NCBI GenBank assembly: GCA_016280955.1
Contig: JAEEHV010000023.1
Coordinates: 62,001 to 126,000, forward strand
Source of the DNA: Candidatus Gastranaerophilales bacterium
GTDB lineage: Bacteria; Cyanobacteriota; Vampirovibrionia; Gastranaerophilales; Gastranaerophilaceae
DNA length: 64,000 nucleotides
Direction: 5' to 3'
Under the pieces are notes generated by a model. It made no database searches. It saw nothing but the letters and a program-made list of their open reading frames with translations, and had not been told where the DNA came from. The translations under genes and the position numbers were made by a program. Below are positions 45,435 through 54,797 of the stretch, one piece after another. Each line of letters opens with the position of its first letter. Position 1 is the stretch's first letter.

Positions 45435-47060
45435 ATGACAAGTTTATTAAATACAGTACAAAAAACAAAGACAAAGACCACAGCATCAGTGCTTGTAGAA
45501 ACACTTATCGAGCTTGGTACGGACAGTGTTTTCGGTTACCCCGGAGCTGCCGTTTTGAGTATTTATAACGAGCTTTCATGTACTGATAAAATAACTCATT
45601 ATCTGGTAAGACATGAGCAGGCGGCTGTACATGCTGCTGAAGGTTATGCCCGAACAAGCGGCAAAGTAGGAGTTGTATTGGTAACCTCAGGTCCCGGTTA
45701 TACAAATACAATTACGGGGATTGCAAATGCTTACACGGACTCTACTCCGTTAATTGTTTTGGCTGGTGATGTTCCTACATCAGGCAGTAACGGAAAAATA
45801 TTCCAAAAAGTAAATATCAAAGCAATGAGTGAATCATGTGCTAAAAAAGTTTATGTTTTATCAAAAGATGACGATATAAAACAGGTTTTGGAGGAAGCTT
45901 TTCATGTCGCTAATACAGGAGTTAAAGGTCCTGTTGTTATAGCACTTCCAAGGGATATTCTTGAATCCGAATATCGCAGCAGAACTATCAATATAGTTGA
46001 AAATGATTTAAAAACAAAAAATTATTCTTATGCTGTTGAAAAATTAAATAAACTCTTGTCTGATGCCAAAAAACCTCTTGTTTTAGTGGGTGGAGGGGCA
46101 TTAAATGCATCAAAAGAAATTATTGAATTTGTAACAAAATACAATCTGCCGCTTGTTTCTACACTTATGGGAATAGGAATTTACCCGTCTGACAACAGTT
46201 TATACATGGGTATGGTTGGTATAAACGGTGCATATTCTGCAAATACCGTTCTCAGAAATTGCGATTTGCTTATATCATTCGGTGCCGCTTTTTCAGACCG
46301 TTCCACATGCAAAAAAATGAACTTCGGCGAAAATACAAAAATCGCAAGTGTAAACCTGAACTTAATATCCGATAATTTTGAGTTGCAGATTAAGGCTGAT
46401 GTAAAAGAATTTTTAAATCAATATTTAAACAGAGATATTGTCTATAAAACTGACGACCAGTGGATTAAACAGACAAAGGCGATTAAAGAAGAATTTATTT
46501 CAGATGACAATGAGCAAAATTGCCTTCATTCATCTTATGTACTTGCAACACTTTCGGAATATACTAAGCAATATAACCCGATTGTTGTTACGGATGTAGG
46601 TCAGCACCAGATGTTAACGGCACAATTTTATAATTTCAATTCTCCCGGCAAATTTATAACTTCAGGCGGCTTAGGAACTATGGGTTTTGGGCTTCCGGCT
46701 GCAATAGGAGCTCATATTGCAAACCCCGATAATTTGGTTCTTAATATAACAGGTGACGGCTCATTTCAAATGAATCTTCAGGAGCTTGCAACATGTCGTG
46801 AGCATAATATTCCGATAAAAATTATTATTATGAACAACGGATATTTGGGCATGGTGCGTCAAATCCAGGAAAAATTGTACAAAAATTGCTATCAGGTTCA
46901 GATGACAAATCCGGATTTTGTTAAAATTGCAGAGGCTTATGATTTATTTGCAATAAGAGTAACGGGGCATGATGAACTTATTCCGGCTATCAGTAAAGCA
47001 ATAAAACATAAAGGGACAGCTATCGTCGATATAATGATAGATTCTTTTGAAGAAGTATAA
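45435..47060 (+). CDS. ilvB: Acetolactate synthase large subunit-like TPP enzyme
   Basis: Condenses two pyruvates (or pyruvate and 2-oxobutyrate). 541 residues from ATG at 45435. N-terminal TPP-pyrimidine domain with FGYPGAAVL and the catalytic Glu in VRHEQAAVHAAEGYAR, a central FAD/Rossmann-like domain (PLVLVGGGAL), and a C-terminal TPP-pyrophosphate domain with GDGSFQMN...NN. No regulatory small subunit (ilvN) or ilvC in the window, so a catabolic acetolactate synthase is also possible. No ribosome-binding site; a TATAAT (45420-45425) lies 9 bases before the ATG, pointing to a leaderless mRNA. Confidence 0.82.
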   Translation: MTSLLNTVQKTKTKTTASVLVETLIELGTDSVFGYPGAAVLSIYNELSCTDKITHYLVRHEQAAVHAAEGYARTSGKVGVVLVTSGPGYTNTITGIANAYTDSTPLIVLAGDVPTSGSNGKIFQKVNIKAMSESCAKKVYVLSKDDDIKQVLEEAFHVANTGVKGPVVIALPRDILESEYRSRTINIVENDLKTKNYSYAVEKLNKLLSDAKKPLVLVGGGALNASKEIIEFVTKYNLPLVSTLMGIGIYPSDNSLYMGMVGINGAYSANTVLRNCDLLISFGAAFSDRSTCKKMNFGENTKIASVNLNLISDNFELQIKADVKEFLNQYLNRDIVYKTDDQWIKQTKAIKEEFISDDNEQNCLHSSYVLATLSEYTKQYNPIVVTDVGQHQMLTAQFYNFNSPGKFITSGGLGTMGFGLPAAIGAHIANPDNLVLNITGDGSFQMNLQELATCREHNIPIKIIIMNNGYLGMVRQIQEKLYKNCYQVQMTNPDFVKIAEAYDLFAIRVTGHDELIPAISKAIKHKGTAIVDIMIDSFEEV

Positions 47061-47168
47061 AGTTTACAAAACTTAACAAAAGAAATAAAAAAGGCAATTT
47101 TTTTTGTTATTTGTACTTTATATATATAGGATATCATCAGATATAATAAAATAATAAAGGAGAAATAT

Positions 47169-47357
47169 ATGGCTAGAGTATTAATTTCAATGCCTGAAGA
47201 ATTCCTGGACAGGATAGATCAGGTTGCGGTGGGTGAGAATCGAACCCGTTCAGAGCTTATACGAGAAGCCCTGCGGAGCTATATGTACAAAAGCAGAGTA
47301 AAAAGCAGCACACTGGCTGCAAAAAATGCTGCAATTTTGGATGCATTGCTGGATTAG
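47169..47357 (+). CDS. Ribbon-helix-helix (CopG/MetJ-type) DNA-binding protein
   Basis: 62 residues: RVLISMPEEFLDRIDQVAVGENRTRSELIREALRSYM is a standard RHH domain (beta strand 3-8, two helices), with a 20-residue Ala-rich tail. The ribosome-binding site AAAGGAG is near perfect. No toxin gene is adjacent, so a stand-alone regulator is more likely than an antitoxin. A 3' region of about 100 bases precedes its terminator and includes a strong inverted repeat (47405-47427). Confidence 0.88.
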   Translation: MARVLISMPEEFLDRIDQVAVGENRTRSELIREALRSYMYKSRVKSSTLAAKNAAILDALLD

Positions 47358-47404
47358 CATGGAATGTTAATCAGCAGGCTCAATAAGACGGAAGTTGGGA
47401 AAAA

Positions 47405-47427
47405 GCAGGTAAATTAAATTTATCTGC
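47405..47427. repeat. Inverted repeat in the 3' region of the RHH gene
   Basis: Eleven-base arms (one G-T pair) with a single central base, GC at the outer ends and AT-rich centre. Could be a regulator site or an RNA hairpin stabilising the transcript end. Confidence 0.5.
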
Positions 47428-47457
47428 GGATTAAAAAAGGAAAAAGGAAAAATAATC

Positions 47458-47488
47458 AAAGCTGCTTGAAAAAGCGGCTTTTTATTTT
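47458..47488 (+). terminator. Rho-independent terminator of the RHH gene
   Basis: AAAGCTGCTT and AAGCGGCTTT pair (one G-U) around GAAA, followed by TTATTTT. Confidence 0.8.
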
Positions 47489-47519
47489 GGAATGGTGAGA
47501 ATATGTAAACGGAACAGTA

Positions 47520-48443
47520 TTAATTTTTCAGACCGTTTGCCCAATCTCTTGCGAACATTTCTCCCTTGCCTTCGGGTTTAACTTTAATTAGACGCAGAAG
47601 TCCGTTTCCTGTTTTAACATCAATGCCGAGCTTTGATATTCTTACAAATTCACCTTCCGAACCTTCTAAAATTTCATCCAAAGGTTCTGTTTCCATAACT
47701 TTAATTATTTTATTGTTGTAATTAAAGAAGGCTCCGGGACATTTATAAACACCTCTTACAAGGTTATGGATTTCCTGTGCGGATTTTGACCAGTCAATTT
47801 GGCATTCTTCTTTTTTAAGTTTGTCTGCAAAACATAAACCGTCTTCGCACTGTTTTTCCGGTTTCAGTGTTCCCTCTTTTATACCGGTAAGTGTTTTTTC
47901 AAGAAGTTCCGGTGAGTGTGAAGCGCAAATCTCAAAAAGTTCTACACAGTTCATTTTCGGAGTTATTTCTATAGGCTCTTTCATACAGATATCACCGCAG
48001 TCAAGTCCTAACTCCGTAATCATTGTACAAATTCCCGTCATTTTATCACCGTTAATTATTGCCCTTTGAATCGGGTTTGCACCTCTGTATTTGGGCAGAA
48101 GTGATACATGCAAATTTATGGTTTCATATTTTGGTATATCAAGAACTTCCTGTGATAAAATTTGTCCGAATGCAAAAGTTACAAAGAAGTCAGGCTTAAG
48201 CTCTTTTAGTGCCTCAATTATTTCAGGCTCTTTTCTTATGCTTTTGGGTTGAAAAACTTTTGTTCCATGCTCCAATGCACACTGTTTTATCGGGCTTGGC
48301 ATAAGTTTCTGCCCTCTGCCTGAAGGCTTATCAGGTTGAGTAACAACGGCAAGGACTTCAAATTTATCGGAATTATAAAAATGTTCAAGTGAGGGTAAAC
48401 CGATATCCGGTGTTCCGAAGAATACTATACTAATTTTCTGCAT
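47520..48443 (-). CDS. fmt: Methionyl-tRNA formyltransferase
   Basis: Formylates initiator Met-tRNA using 10-formyl-THF. 307 residues from ATG at 48443 (AGGA five bases upstream); an ATG two codons earlier abuts the ribosome-binding site and is less likely. VFFGTPDIGLPSL, the SLLPKYRGANPIQRAI catalytic region (Asn/His/Asp set with HVSLLP and GLDCGDI), and the C-terminal OB domain are present. Overlaps def by 14 bases: the conserved def-fmt pair. Confidence 0.97.
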   Translation of the reverse strand: MQKISIVFFGTPDIGLPSLEHFYNSDKFEVLAVVTQPDKPSGRGQKLMPSPIKQCALEHGTKVFQPKSIRKEPEIIEALKELKPDFFVTFAFGQILSQEVLDIPKYETINLHVSLLPKYRGANPIQRAIINGDKMTGICTMITELGLDCGDICMKEPIEITPKMNCVELFEICASHSPELLEKTLTGIKEGTLKPEKQCEDGLCFADKLKKEECQIDWSKSAQEIHNLVRGVYKCPGAFFNYNNKIIKVMETEPLDEILEGSEGEFVRISKLGIDVKTGNGLLRLIKVKPEGKGEMFARDWANGLKN

Positions 48444-49032
48444 TATCATCCTTTTTTGCTTTTTCTTCCAAAAGTTTTTCTATTTCAGGCTCCAAATCCG
48501 GTTCATCAAGAATTTTTTCAACTTCAAGCGGAGGAAGATTATTTTTTGAAAGTTCCGACTCTGCATCGAATCTGTTAATAACGTGGTCTATAAATAAAAT
48601 TCCGTCAAGGTGGTCAAATTCGTGCTGAATGCATCTGGCAAGAAGTGTTCCGTCTTTTGCTTCAAGAACAAATGAACGGCCGTTTCTGTCAAGTGCTTTT
48701 ACCATAACATTTGCATATCTTTTTACGTCAGTAAATGCTTCCGGAAAACTTAAACATCCCTCATGGCTTATTACGGCGCCTGATTTTTTTATAATTTTCG
48801 GATTAATAAATACCATAGGATTTAGCGGTTCATCATTTGTTGAAACATCAATAACAAACACTCTCACATTTTCGCCAATCTGCGGTGCGGCAAGTCCTAC
48901 ACCATTTTGGGCATACATAGTATCAAGCAAATCATCTACCAATACTTTGATTTTTTGTGATACTTTATGAACTTCTTTTGACGGTACTCTTAAAGACGGT
49001 GTTCCGTACTTGACGACTTTTTTTATTGACAT
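48430..49032 (-). CDS. def: Peptide deformylase
   Basis: Removes the formyl group from nascent proteins. 200 residues with all three motifs: GVGLAAPQIG, EGCLSFPE (metal Cys) and QHEFDHLDG (metal His and catalytic Glu). The last 35 residues are a charged, Glu/Lys/Asp-rich extension beyond the usual length of about 165. Paired with fmt. Confidence 0.97.
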   Translation of the reverse strand: MSIKKVVKYGTPSLRVPSKEVHKVSQKIKVLVDDLLDTMYAQNGVGLAAPQIGENVRVFVIDVSTNDEPLNPMVFINPKIIKKSGAVISHEGCLSFPEAFTDVKRYANVMVKALDRNGRSFVLEAKDGTLLARCIQHEFDHLDGILFIDHVINRFDAESELSKNNLPPLEVEKILDEPDLEPEIEKLLEEKAKKDDNAEN

Positions 49033-49131
49033 ACTGTAATCCTCGGTTCTATATGAAATGTTATCTGCTTTTATTCTAACATAAAATGAACTTTGGTGGT
49101 AGAATAATCGTTGTATTGTTGCGGAGTCATT

Positions 49132-49599
49132 ATGAAAAAAACAATTGTTTTATTATTAATCTTTTTATTATCTTTAAGCGAAACATTTGCATACGCAATA
49201 AAAGTGTATGACGAATACGGAAATCGTGTCGGAACATATCGCAAAGAAGGCGAAAATTATGTTTTATATGATTTCAAAGATAATAAAGTTGAGCAGCCCG
49301 AAAAACTATTAGACGAAGTTCCTTCTCAAAAAACTCTGACCGAGTATTCAAGGACTTATTATGATGAAAATATGATGCCTATCGGAACATTTCGCTCCGG
49401 ATATTACGGAAATAACGGATTATATTATCCGAGAGGGGCTTTCTTTCCCTCATACAGCTGGCGACCGTCAAGGACACCGAGTATTACCTGCCCGAGAGCA
49501 AGGCATCATAGTATAAATAATAACTACAGAGGCGGAACGGTGTTTGTCGATACAAGATACCCGGAACTGCGTCCTATTCATATATATCAAACAAAGTAA
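49132..49599 (+). CDS. Small secreted protein, unknown function
   Basis: 155 residues from ATG at 49132 (GGAG five bases upstream; an ATG seven codons earlier is rejected). Clear signal peptide MKKTIVLLLIFLLSLSETFA. The mature part has two short repeats of a DEYGNRVGTYR / DENMMPIGTFR type and a Tyr/Arg/Pro-rich C-terminus. Family not recognised. Its 3' end overlaps the convergent gene by 26 bases. Confidence 0.7.
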   Translation: MKKTIVLLLIFLLSLSETFAYAIKVYDEYGNRVGTYRKEGENYVLYDFKDNKVEQPEKLLDEVPSQKTLTEYSRTYYDENMMPIGTFRSGYYGNNGLYYPRGAFFPSYSWRPSRTPSITCPRARHHSINNNYRGGTVFVDTRYPELRPIHIYQTK

Positions 49600-49894
49600 C
49601 AGAACTCCAGACAGGATTGCGGTTGCGGTCTAACAATGCAAGGTATGTAACTCTGTATTTTCCGCATTCTTTGAGTTTCATATCACCATATCCGTACACT
49701 AATACAAAAACTTCAGTATCGCATATTTTTTGATGGTATTCAGTCTGATGTTCCGCTTTAACGTTAATATGTACTCTGTTGAGCTTATTTTGCATGGCAT
49801 ATTGTTTTTCCGCAAACCCTGATGATGCAGTTGTTTTGGCGGAAGCAGGAAGTATTAGCAGAAAAGTAATAAAAAACATAAAGGCTGTTTTCAT
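49574..49894 (-). CDS. Small secreted protein, unknown function
   Basis: 106 residues with a signal peptide (MKTAFMFFITFLLILPASA). The mature domain of about 85 residues has two Cys (KICDTE and LKECGK) that could form a disulfide, and looks like a compact beta domain. No clear ribosome-binding site. Convergent with the other small secreted protein. Confidence 0.65.
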   Translation of the reverse strand: MKTAFMFFITFLLILPASAKTTASSGFAEKQYAMQNKLNRVHINVKAEHQTEYHQKICDTEVFVLVYGYGDMKLKECGKYRVTYLALLDRNRNPVWSSVTLFDIYE

Positions 49895-50004
49895 ATTTTT
49901 AAGTTAGCACATTTTCATCATTTTTTTGATACACAAACACATAGCCTTGTGGGGAATTTTGAGTTATTAACTGCTGATATAAATTATAAGAGGAGGAACA
50001 GACT

Positions 50005-50301
50005 ATGTTAAAAGAGCTCAATGTTAATAATTTTAGTGATGAAACAAAAAACGGAGTAAAACTGATAGAATTTCGTACATCATGGTGCGGATATTGTAAA
50101 AAACAGGAGCCTGAACTGGAAAAAATGGAAAAGGTCTGGATAGGACAGGTAGATGCGGATAAAGAAGCCGGTATTGCGGCACAATTTAATATTAATTCTT
50201 TTCCTACATTTTTGATTTTAAAAGACGGTAAAGAGGTTGACCGTTTCAGCGGCATGCGAAAAAAAGAAGATTTGATGTCAAGAATTATTAAATTTATTTA
50301 A
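50005..50301 (+). CDS. Thioredoxin-like protein
   Basis: 98 residues, thioredoxin fold with the redox pair Cys28/Cys31 in SWCGYCKKQEPE, cis-Pro in SFPTFLI and the final DGKEVDRFSG strand. CGYC rather than CGPC suggests a thioredoxin-like reductant of different potential. The ribosome-binding site GAGGAGG precedes the ATG. No export signal, so cytoplasmic. Confidence 0.92.
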   Translation: MLKELNVNNFSDETKNGVKLIEFRTSWCGYCKKQEPELEKMEKVWIGQVDADKEAGIAAQFNINSFPTFLILKDGKEVDRFSGMRKKEDLMSRIIKFI

Positions 50302-50570
50302 TCTGTGTTTCTGATTAACTTAATTTGTTCTGCAAGTTCTTTTTCTGTAAGGGGATGATCATATTTATGAATATCATGGTAAATATCTTTTCCCAAATTA
50401 TTGAGTTTTTCTTCAATAACGAGTGCAATTCCTGAAATTTCATACATGCCGTTATCATCAGGGTGTGTTTCACAAAACTTAATCAGCATTGATACAAGTT
50501 TATGTATATCTTCAACATGCTGTAAATGCTCGCTTAATTCTTCAATATAGTTTTCATAAATATCATTCAT
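50298..50570 (-). CDS. Small acidic hypothetical protein divergent from the XRE regulator
   Basis: 90 residues from ATG at 50570 (AAGGATGGG 4-12 bases upstream); the frame continues to 50603 through the regulator's operator repeat and that extension is rejected. Helical, His/Glu/Asp-rich, no known motif. Being divergent from an XRE gene and sharing its control region, it is a likely target of that regulator. Confidence 0.65.
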   Translation of the reverse strand: MNDIYENYIEELSEHLQHVEDIHKLVSMLIKFCETHPDDNGMYEISGIALVIEEKLNNLGKDIYHDIHKYDHPLTEKELAEQIKLIRNTD

Positions 50571-50580
50571 ATACCCATCC

Positions 50581-50635
50581 TTATACATGTATGCATAACA
50601 CAAAGCCAGTATAAGTCATATTATACATATATGCA
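50581..50635. promoter_or_regulatory. Duplicated operator in the divergent XRE control region
   Basis: TTATACATGTATGCA (50581-50595) and TTATACATATATGCA (50621-50635) differ at one base and are 40 bp apart, four helical turns. The second copy covers the start codon of the XRE gene at 50631. This is the pattern of an autoregulated repressor. Confidence 0.6.
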
Positions 50636-50906
50636 ATACAGGACAGAAAAAACTTTACAATTAAGAAAAGTTCTCGGTAAGAAAATCAAGGAATTGCGTA
50701 ATGAATTGACCGGGCTTTCCGGCAATATGCTTGCTAATTCTTATGATATTGGCAATGGTAATCTTTCAAGAATAGAAAATGGCATTGTTGATTGTAAATT
50801 TATAACAGTTTGGAAAATTGCCGAGGCTTTGGGAATAAAATTTTCTGATTTTGCCAAACTTCTTGAAGATGAACTTGGCGAAGATTTTAAGTTAATCGAC
50901 CAATAA
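50631..50906 (+). CDS. XRE-family helix-turn-helix regulator
   Basis: 91 residues: LGKKIKELRNELTGLSGNMLANSYDIGNGNLSRIENGIVDCKFITVWKIAEALGI is a Cro/C1-type HTH, followed by an acidic 20-residue tail. No ribosome-binding site, and the presumed operator overlaps the ATG, so the transcript may be leaderless and self-repressed. Confidence 0.85.
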   Translation: MQYRTEKTLQLRKVLGKKIKELRNELTGLSGNMLANSYDIGNGNLSRIENGIVDCKFITVWKIAEALGIKFSDFAKLLEDELGEDFKLIDQ

Positions 50907-50916
50907 TTCACGTAAT

Positions 50917-51477
50917 TTATACAAAATGCTCTGTCAGCTTTTTCAAATCACCTGTTTTAATAGATGCATCAATATACTCTTTAAAGTTTTTTGCATCTTT
51001 AGTATTCATGTTTTTGGGCAATTCTATGTCAGTATTCTCTTTAGTGTTAATAAATCCTTTATTAATTATTAAAAACTCTCTGTACATATCTAACAGGTTT
51101 TTAACGTATGGTTCAAATTCATAAGTTTCGCCCATAAAATATTTGACATCTTTCGGAAACAGTTCTGCAAACGTAATCATAAAATCTGTTTCTCCGGTGT
51201 TTTCGTCCTCATTATACTCCTGTCCCAAACAGTAATTGTTCAGTATAGGTTGTTTTTCCTGTTCTTTTATGTATGCAGCCCACATCAGACAACCTGCATA
51301 AAAACCAAGGTTGTTATAAAAAAGTTCTAAAAATTTTTTGTAATACTGGCGAAATTTTGTTTTCTTTTGCGAAAAATTTTTAAATTTGTTTATATCATTA
51401 TATAAATAATCAACAGTTCCCTGAAATGCCATTATATATGGTGCAAAACCGGGATCAAATTCTAAACCGTTTGTCAT
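50917..51477 (-). CDS. Hypothetical protein, helical
   Basis: 186 residues from ATG at 51477 (AGAGG nine bases upstream; an upstream frame to 51510 is unsupported). Aromatic- and Asp/Glu/Lys-rich helices, with no signal peptide or recognised domain. Converges with the XRE gene, 10 bases between stops. Confidence 0.6.
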   Translation of the reverse strand: MTNGLEFDPGFAPYIMAFQGTVDYLYNDINKFKNFSQKKTKFRQYYKKFLELFYNNLGFYAGCLMWAAYIKEQEKQPILNNYCLGQEYNEDENTGETDFMITFAELFPKDVKYFMGETYEFEPYVKNLLDMYREFLIINKGFINTKENTDIELPKNMNTKDAKNFKEYIDASIKTGDLKKLTEHFV

Positions 51478-51586
51478 AATTTTATCCTCTTTATTCGTAA
51501 ATTTTAGCATAAATTTTAAAACATTGAAAGTTACAAATAATAAGAATAAGAGAATTATAAATGGTTTTTTGTGATAAAATTTTGGT

Positions 51587-54157
51587 ATGGCAAAACCAGA
51601 GATTAATCTTATAAATACTGTTGATGTATCGCCTGAGGACTTAACACCGGCAATGCAGAGATTCCTTGAGATTAAGAAGGAAAATCCTGATTGTCTGCTT
51701 TTATACAGAATGGGTGATTTTTATGAAACCTTTTTTGAGGATGCATCTGTTATGTCAAGAGAGCTGGAGGTAACACTGACAGGGAGAGAATGCGGCAAAT
51801 TGGGAAGGATTCCGCTTGCAGGCATACCGGTAAAAGCAGTTGAAGGATATCTTGAAAAGCTTGTTAACAAAGGTATAAAAGTAGCAATTTGTGAGCAGCT
51901 TGAGGATCCAAAATTAGCAAAAGGGATAGTAAAAAGGGGTGTAGTAAGAGTAATTACTCCGGGAACGCTTTACGAATCAAATTTGCTGAATCAAAACAGC
52001 AATAACTATATGTGTGCCGTATATAGCGAGAAAGATAAATGGGGATTTGCATACACAGACATCTCAACAGGAGAGTTTAAGGCAGCTCAGCTTGATTATG
52101 AAACATTAATAACCGAGCTTGCAAGAATACAGCCCTCTGAAGTAATTGCACCCGCAAAAAAACTCAAATTACAGCCTTTTCAGATTGTACCTGAAGAAAC
52201 TCCCGATTTACCGGAGGAAATTCTTAATCTTTATAACTGCTCAAAAGTGCCTGCGAAAGTTTTTGAGGAAAATTTTGCCTTGTCTAATTTAATGCAGGTA
52301 TTTAAAATATCAACTCCTGACGCAATCGGATATAATTCCTGTCCGCTTGGTTTCAGAACTGCGGCAGGGCTTCTGGCTTATATCTGGGAAAATATGAAAG
52401 ACGGTTTTCCGAAATTTGAAAGAATACAAATCTATGAACTTTCGGAATATGTTTCATTAGATGCGGGAACCAGAAAAAATCTTGAATTAACAGAAACTTT
52501 ACGGGAAAAAAATAAATATGGTTCTCTTTTGTGGGCTGTAGATAAAACTGTTACAAACATGGGTGCCAGACTTCTTAAGTCATGGATTTGCCAGCCGCTA
52601 AAAGACCTGAACAGAATTTTGAAGCGGCAAGAGGTTGTTAAAAAAATACTTGATGCCTCGGAAGCCAGATTTAGACTTCAGGCTCTATTGAGAAATATTT
52701 ATGATATTCAGCGGCTTTCAACAAAACTGAGCAATACAACGGCAACCCCAAAAGATTTTTTAAGTTTAAAATCGTCTTTAATGTTTCTGCCGGAGCTGGT
52801 TGAAACGGCTAAATCTATTAATCTGCCTATTTTTGAAGTGATTGAAGAACATCTGGATGCACTTAATGATTATACTGAAATGATTGAAAAAACAATCAAA
52901 GAAGATGCTCCGCAAGTCATAAAAGAAGGCGGTATTTTAAAAGAAGGTGTAAGCACAGAGCTCGATTATCTGCGGGATTTGATGTACAACGGTGAAAACT
53001 GGCTGAAGGATTTTGAACAAAAAGAAAAAGAACGTACCGGTATAAACATACTAAAAGTAGGTTATAACAGGGTTTTCGGTTATTATATTGAGGTTACAAA
53101 TTCCAATTTGGATAAAGTTCCTCAGGATTATGTCAGAAAACAAACTTTGACTAATGGTGAAAGATATATTACCGAAGAGTTGAAAAAACATGAAGATGAA
53201 GTTCTGACTGCTCAGGTAAAAGCATTTGAACTTGAATATAAACTGTTTTGCGATTTCAGGAATTATTCAAAAGAATTTGTTACTATTATTCGTGATACGG
53301 CAGACTGTATAGCAAAATTGGATGTATTTACATCTTTTGCATCTGCTGCTTCCGAACATAATTATGTATGTCCCGTATTAAACGAAGGCGGTAATTTTAT
53401 TGTTAAAAACGGAAGGCATGCCGTTTTAGAGCAGATTTTGCCGTTGGGAACGTATGTCCCTAACGATATTGAACTGTCTTCTGCCGGTGATGCCGGAGTT
53501 CAGTTTATGATTTTAACCGGACCAAATATGGCTGGAAAATCAACTTATATGCGTCAAAATGCACTTATTGCGATTCTTGCACAAACAGGTTCTTTTGTGC
53601 CTGCAGATTATGCGGAAATCGGAATTATAGATAAAATTTTTACCCGTGTAGGTGCAAGTGACGATTTAACAATGGGTAAATCAACTTTCATGGTTGAAAT
53701 GACCGAAACAGCTTGTATTCTTAACAATGCGACAGAAAGAAGCCTTATACTTATTGATGAAATCGGCAGAGGAACAAGCACTTATGACGGTGTTGCTATT
53801 GCCTGGGCTGTTGCTGAGTATATTGCAAATTCAATACAAGCCAGATGTATTTTTGCGACACACTATCATGAACTTAATGTAATGACAAAAACGTATCCGC
53901 AAATTAAAAATTACAGAATTACTGTCAGTGAAGAAAACGGAGAAATAGAATTTTTGAGAAAGATTGTTCCGGGCGGAGCAAGCAAAAGTTATGGTATTCA
54001 GGTCGCAAAAATGGCAGGACTTCCAAAGCAGGTGGTTTCCCGCTCGCAAGAGCTTATGAATAAAATGCAAAAAGATTTTTCAAAAAATCTGGCTTCAAGA
54101 AAACGTGAGGCGGAAATTGATATTGAGAATTTGACACCTCAGTTAAATTTATTTTGA
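51587..54157 (+). CDS. mutS: DNA mismatch repair protein MutS
   Basis: 856 residues, full-length MutS1. Mismatch-reading domain with YRMGDFYETFFEDA (the Phe-x-Glu wedge), connector, lever/clamp region (about 290-600), then the ATPase with Walker A GPNMAGKSTYMRQ (about 644), STFMVEMTE signature and Walker B LILIDEIGRGTST. Short C-terminal tail. No ribosome-binding site before the ATG; a TAAAAT lies 6 bases upstream. mutL is not adjacent. Confidence 0.97.
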   Translation: MAKPEINLINTVDVSPEDLTPAMQRFLEIKKENPDCLLLYRMGDFYETFFEDASVMSRELEVTLTGRECGKLGRIPLAGIPVKAVEGYLEKLVNKGIKVAICEQLEDPKLAKGIVKRGVVRVITPGTLYESNLLNQNSNNYMCAVYSEKDKWGFAYTDISTGEFKAAQLDYETLITELARIQPSEVIAPAKKLKLQPFQIVPEETPDLPEEILNLYNCSKVPAKVFEENFALSNLMQVFKISTPDAIGYNSCPLGFRTAAGLLAYIWENMKDGFPKFERIQIYELSEYVSLDAGTRKNLELTETLREKNKYGSLLWAVDKTVTNMGARLLKSWICQPLKDLNRILKRQEVVKKILDASEARFRLQALLRNIYDIQRLSTKLSNTTATPKDFLSLKSSLMFLPELVETAKSINLPIFEVIEEHLDALNDYTEMIEKTIKEDAPQVIKEGGILKEGVSTELDYLRDLMYNGENWLKDFEQKEKERTGINILKVGYNRVFGYYIEVTNSNLDKVPQDYVRKQTLTNGERYITEELKKHEDEVLTAQVKAFELEYKLFCDFRNYSKEFVTIIRDTADCIAKLDVFTSFASAASEHNYVCPVLNEGGNFIVKNGRHAVLEQILPLGTYVPNDIELSSAGDAGVQFMILTGPNMAGKSTYMRQNALIAILAQTGSFVPADYAEIGIIDKIFTRVGASDDLTMGKSTFMVEMTETACILNNATERSLILIDEIGRGTSTYDGVAIAWAVAEYIANSIQARCIFATHYHELNVMTKTYPQIKNYRITVSEENGEIEFLRKIVPGGASKSYGIQVAKMAGLPKQVVSRSQELMNKMQKDFSKNLASRKREAEIDIENLTPQLNLF

Positions 54158-54170
54158 TAAAAAATAATAA

Positions 54171-54205
54171 AAAAAAGTCCGGCTATATAATAACCGGACT
54201 TTTTT
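54171..54205. terminator. Bidirectional terminator between mutS and rubrerythrin
   Basis: AAAAAAGTCCGG (54171-54182) and CCGGACTTTTTT (54194-54205) pair perfectly with an 11-base loop; it serves both convergent genes. Confidence 0.9.
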
Positions 54206-54218
54206 ACCATTAATAAAA

Positions 54219-54764
54219 TTAACCTGCAAAATATCTTGCAAGCAATCCGTCAAAGCCTCTGCCGTGACGAGCTTCATCTTTAGCCATTTCATGAACTGTG
54301 TCATGTATTGCATCAAGGTTCAATTCTTTTGCACGTTTTGCAAGTTTTAATTTGCCGTCACAAGCACCAAATTCTGCTTCAGCTCTCATTTCTAAGTTGC
54401 GTCTTGTTGAATTTGTAACAACTTCACCCAACAATTCTGCAAATCTTGATGCGTGGTCAGCTTCTTCAAAAGCATATCTTTTAAATGCTTCTGCAACTTC
54501 AGGATAACCTTCTCTGTCAGCTTGTCTTGACATTGCAAGATACATACCGACTTCGGCACATTCTCCGTTAAAGTTTGCTCTTAAACCTTCCATTATTTGA
54601 GGATCAAGGTCTTTAGCAATACCGATTCTGTGTTCATCGGCATATTCTTTTTTCCCGTCTTCCACTCTTGTAAAAACTTCTTTTACCGCACCGCAAACAG
54701 GACATGTTTCAGGTGCATCGCCTTCTACTGTATAACCGCATACAGAACATACATATTTTGCCAT
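54219..54764 (-). CDS. Reverse-type rubrerythrin (N-terminal rubredoxin domain)
   Basis: 181 residues. The rubredoxin centre comes first (Cys6, Cys9, Cys21, Cys24 in CSVCGY...CPVCG), followed by a ferritin-like diiron domain with [21 protein letters not shown], a central Glu-rich helix and [10 protein letters not shown]. This order is the reverse of classical rubrerythrin and is typical of peroxide-scavenging enzymes in anaerobes. Ribosome-binding site AAGGGAG. Confidence 0.95.
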   Translation of the reverse strand: MAKYVCSVCGYTVEGDAPETCPVCGAVKEVFTRVEDGKKEYADEHRIGIAKDLDPQIMEGLRANFNGECAEVGMYLAMSRQADREGYPEVAEAFKRYAFEEADHASRFAELLGEVVTNSTRRNLEMRAEAEFGACDGKLKLAKRAKELNLDAIHDTVHEMAKDEARHGRGFDGLLARYFAG

Positions 54765-54797
54765 AATTATTCTCCCTTTTTCTTAAGACACGAAACT

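Noticed and set aside
47232-47252. GAATCGAACCC, like a reverse-strand tRNA T-loop
   Set aside because: Inside the RHH gene, encoding the conserved ENRTRSELIREAL helix; no cloverleaf around it.
49899-50255. 118-codon minus-strand frame
   Set aside because: Antisense of the thioredoxin gene, which has a clear active site and ribosome-binding site.
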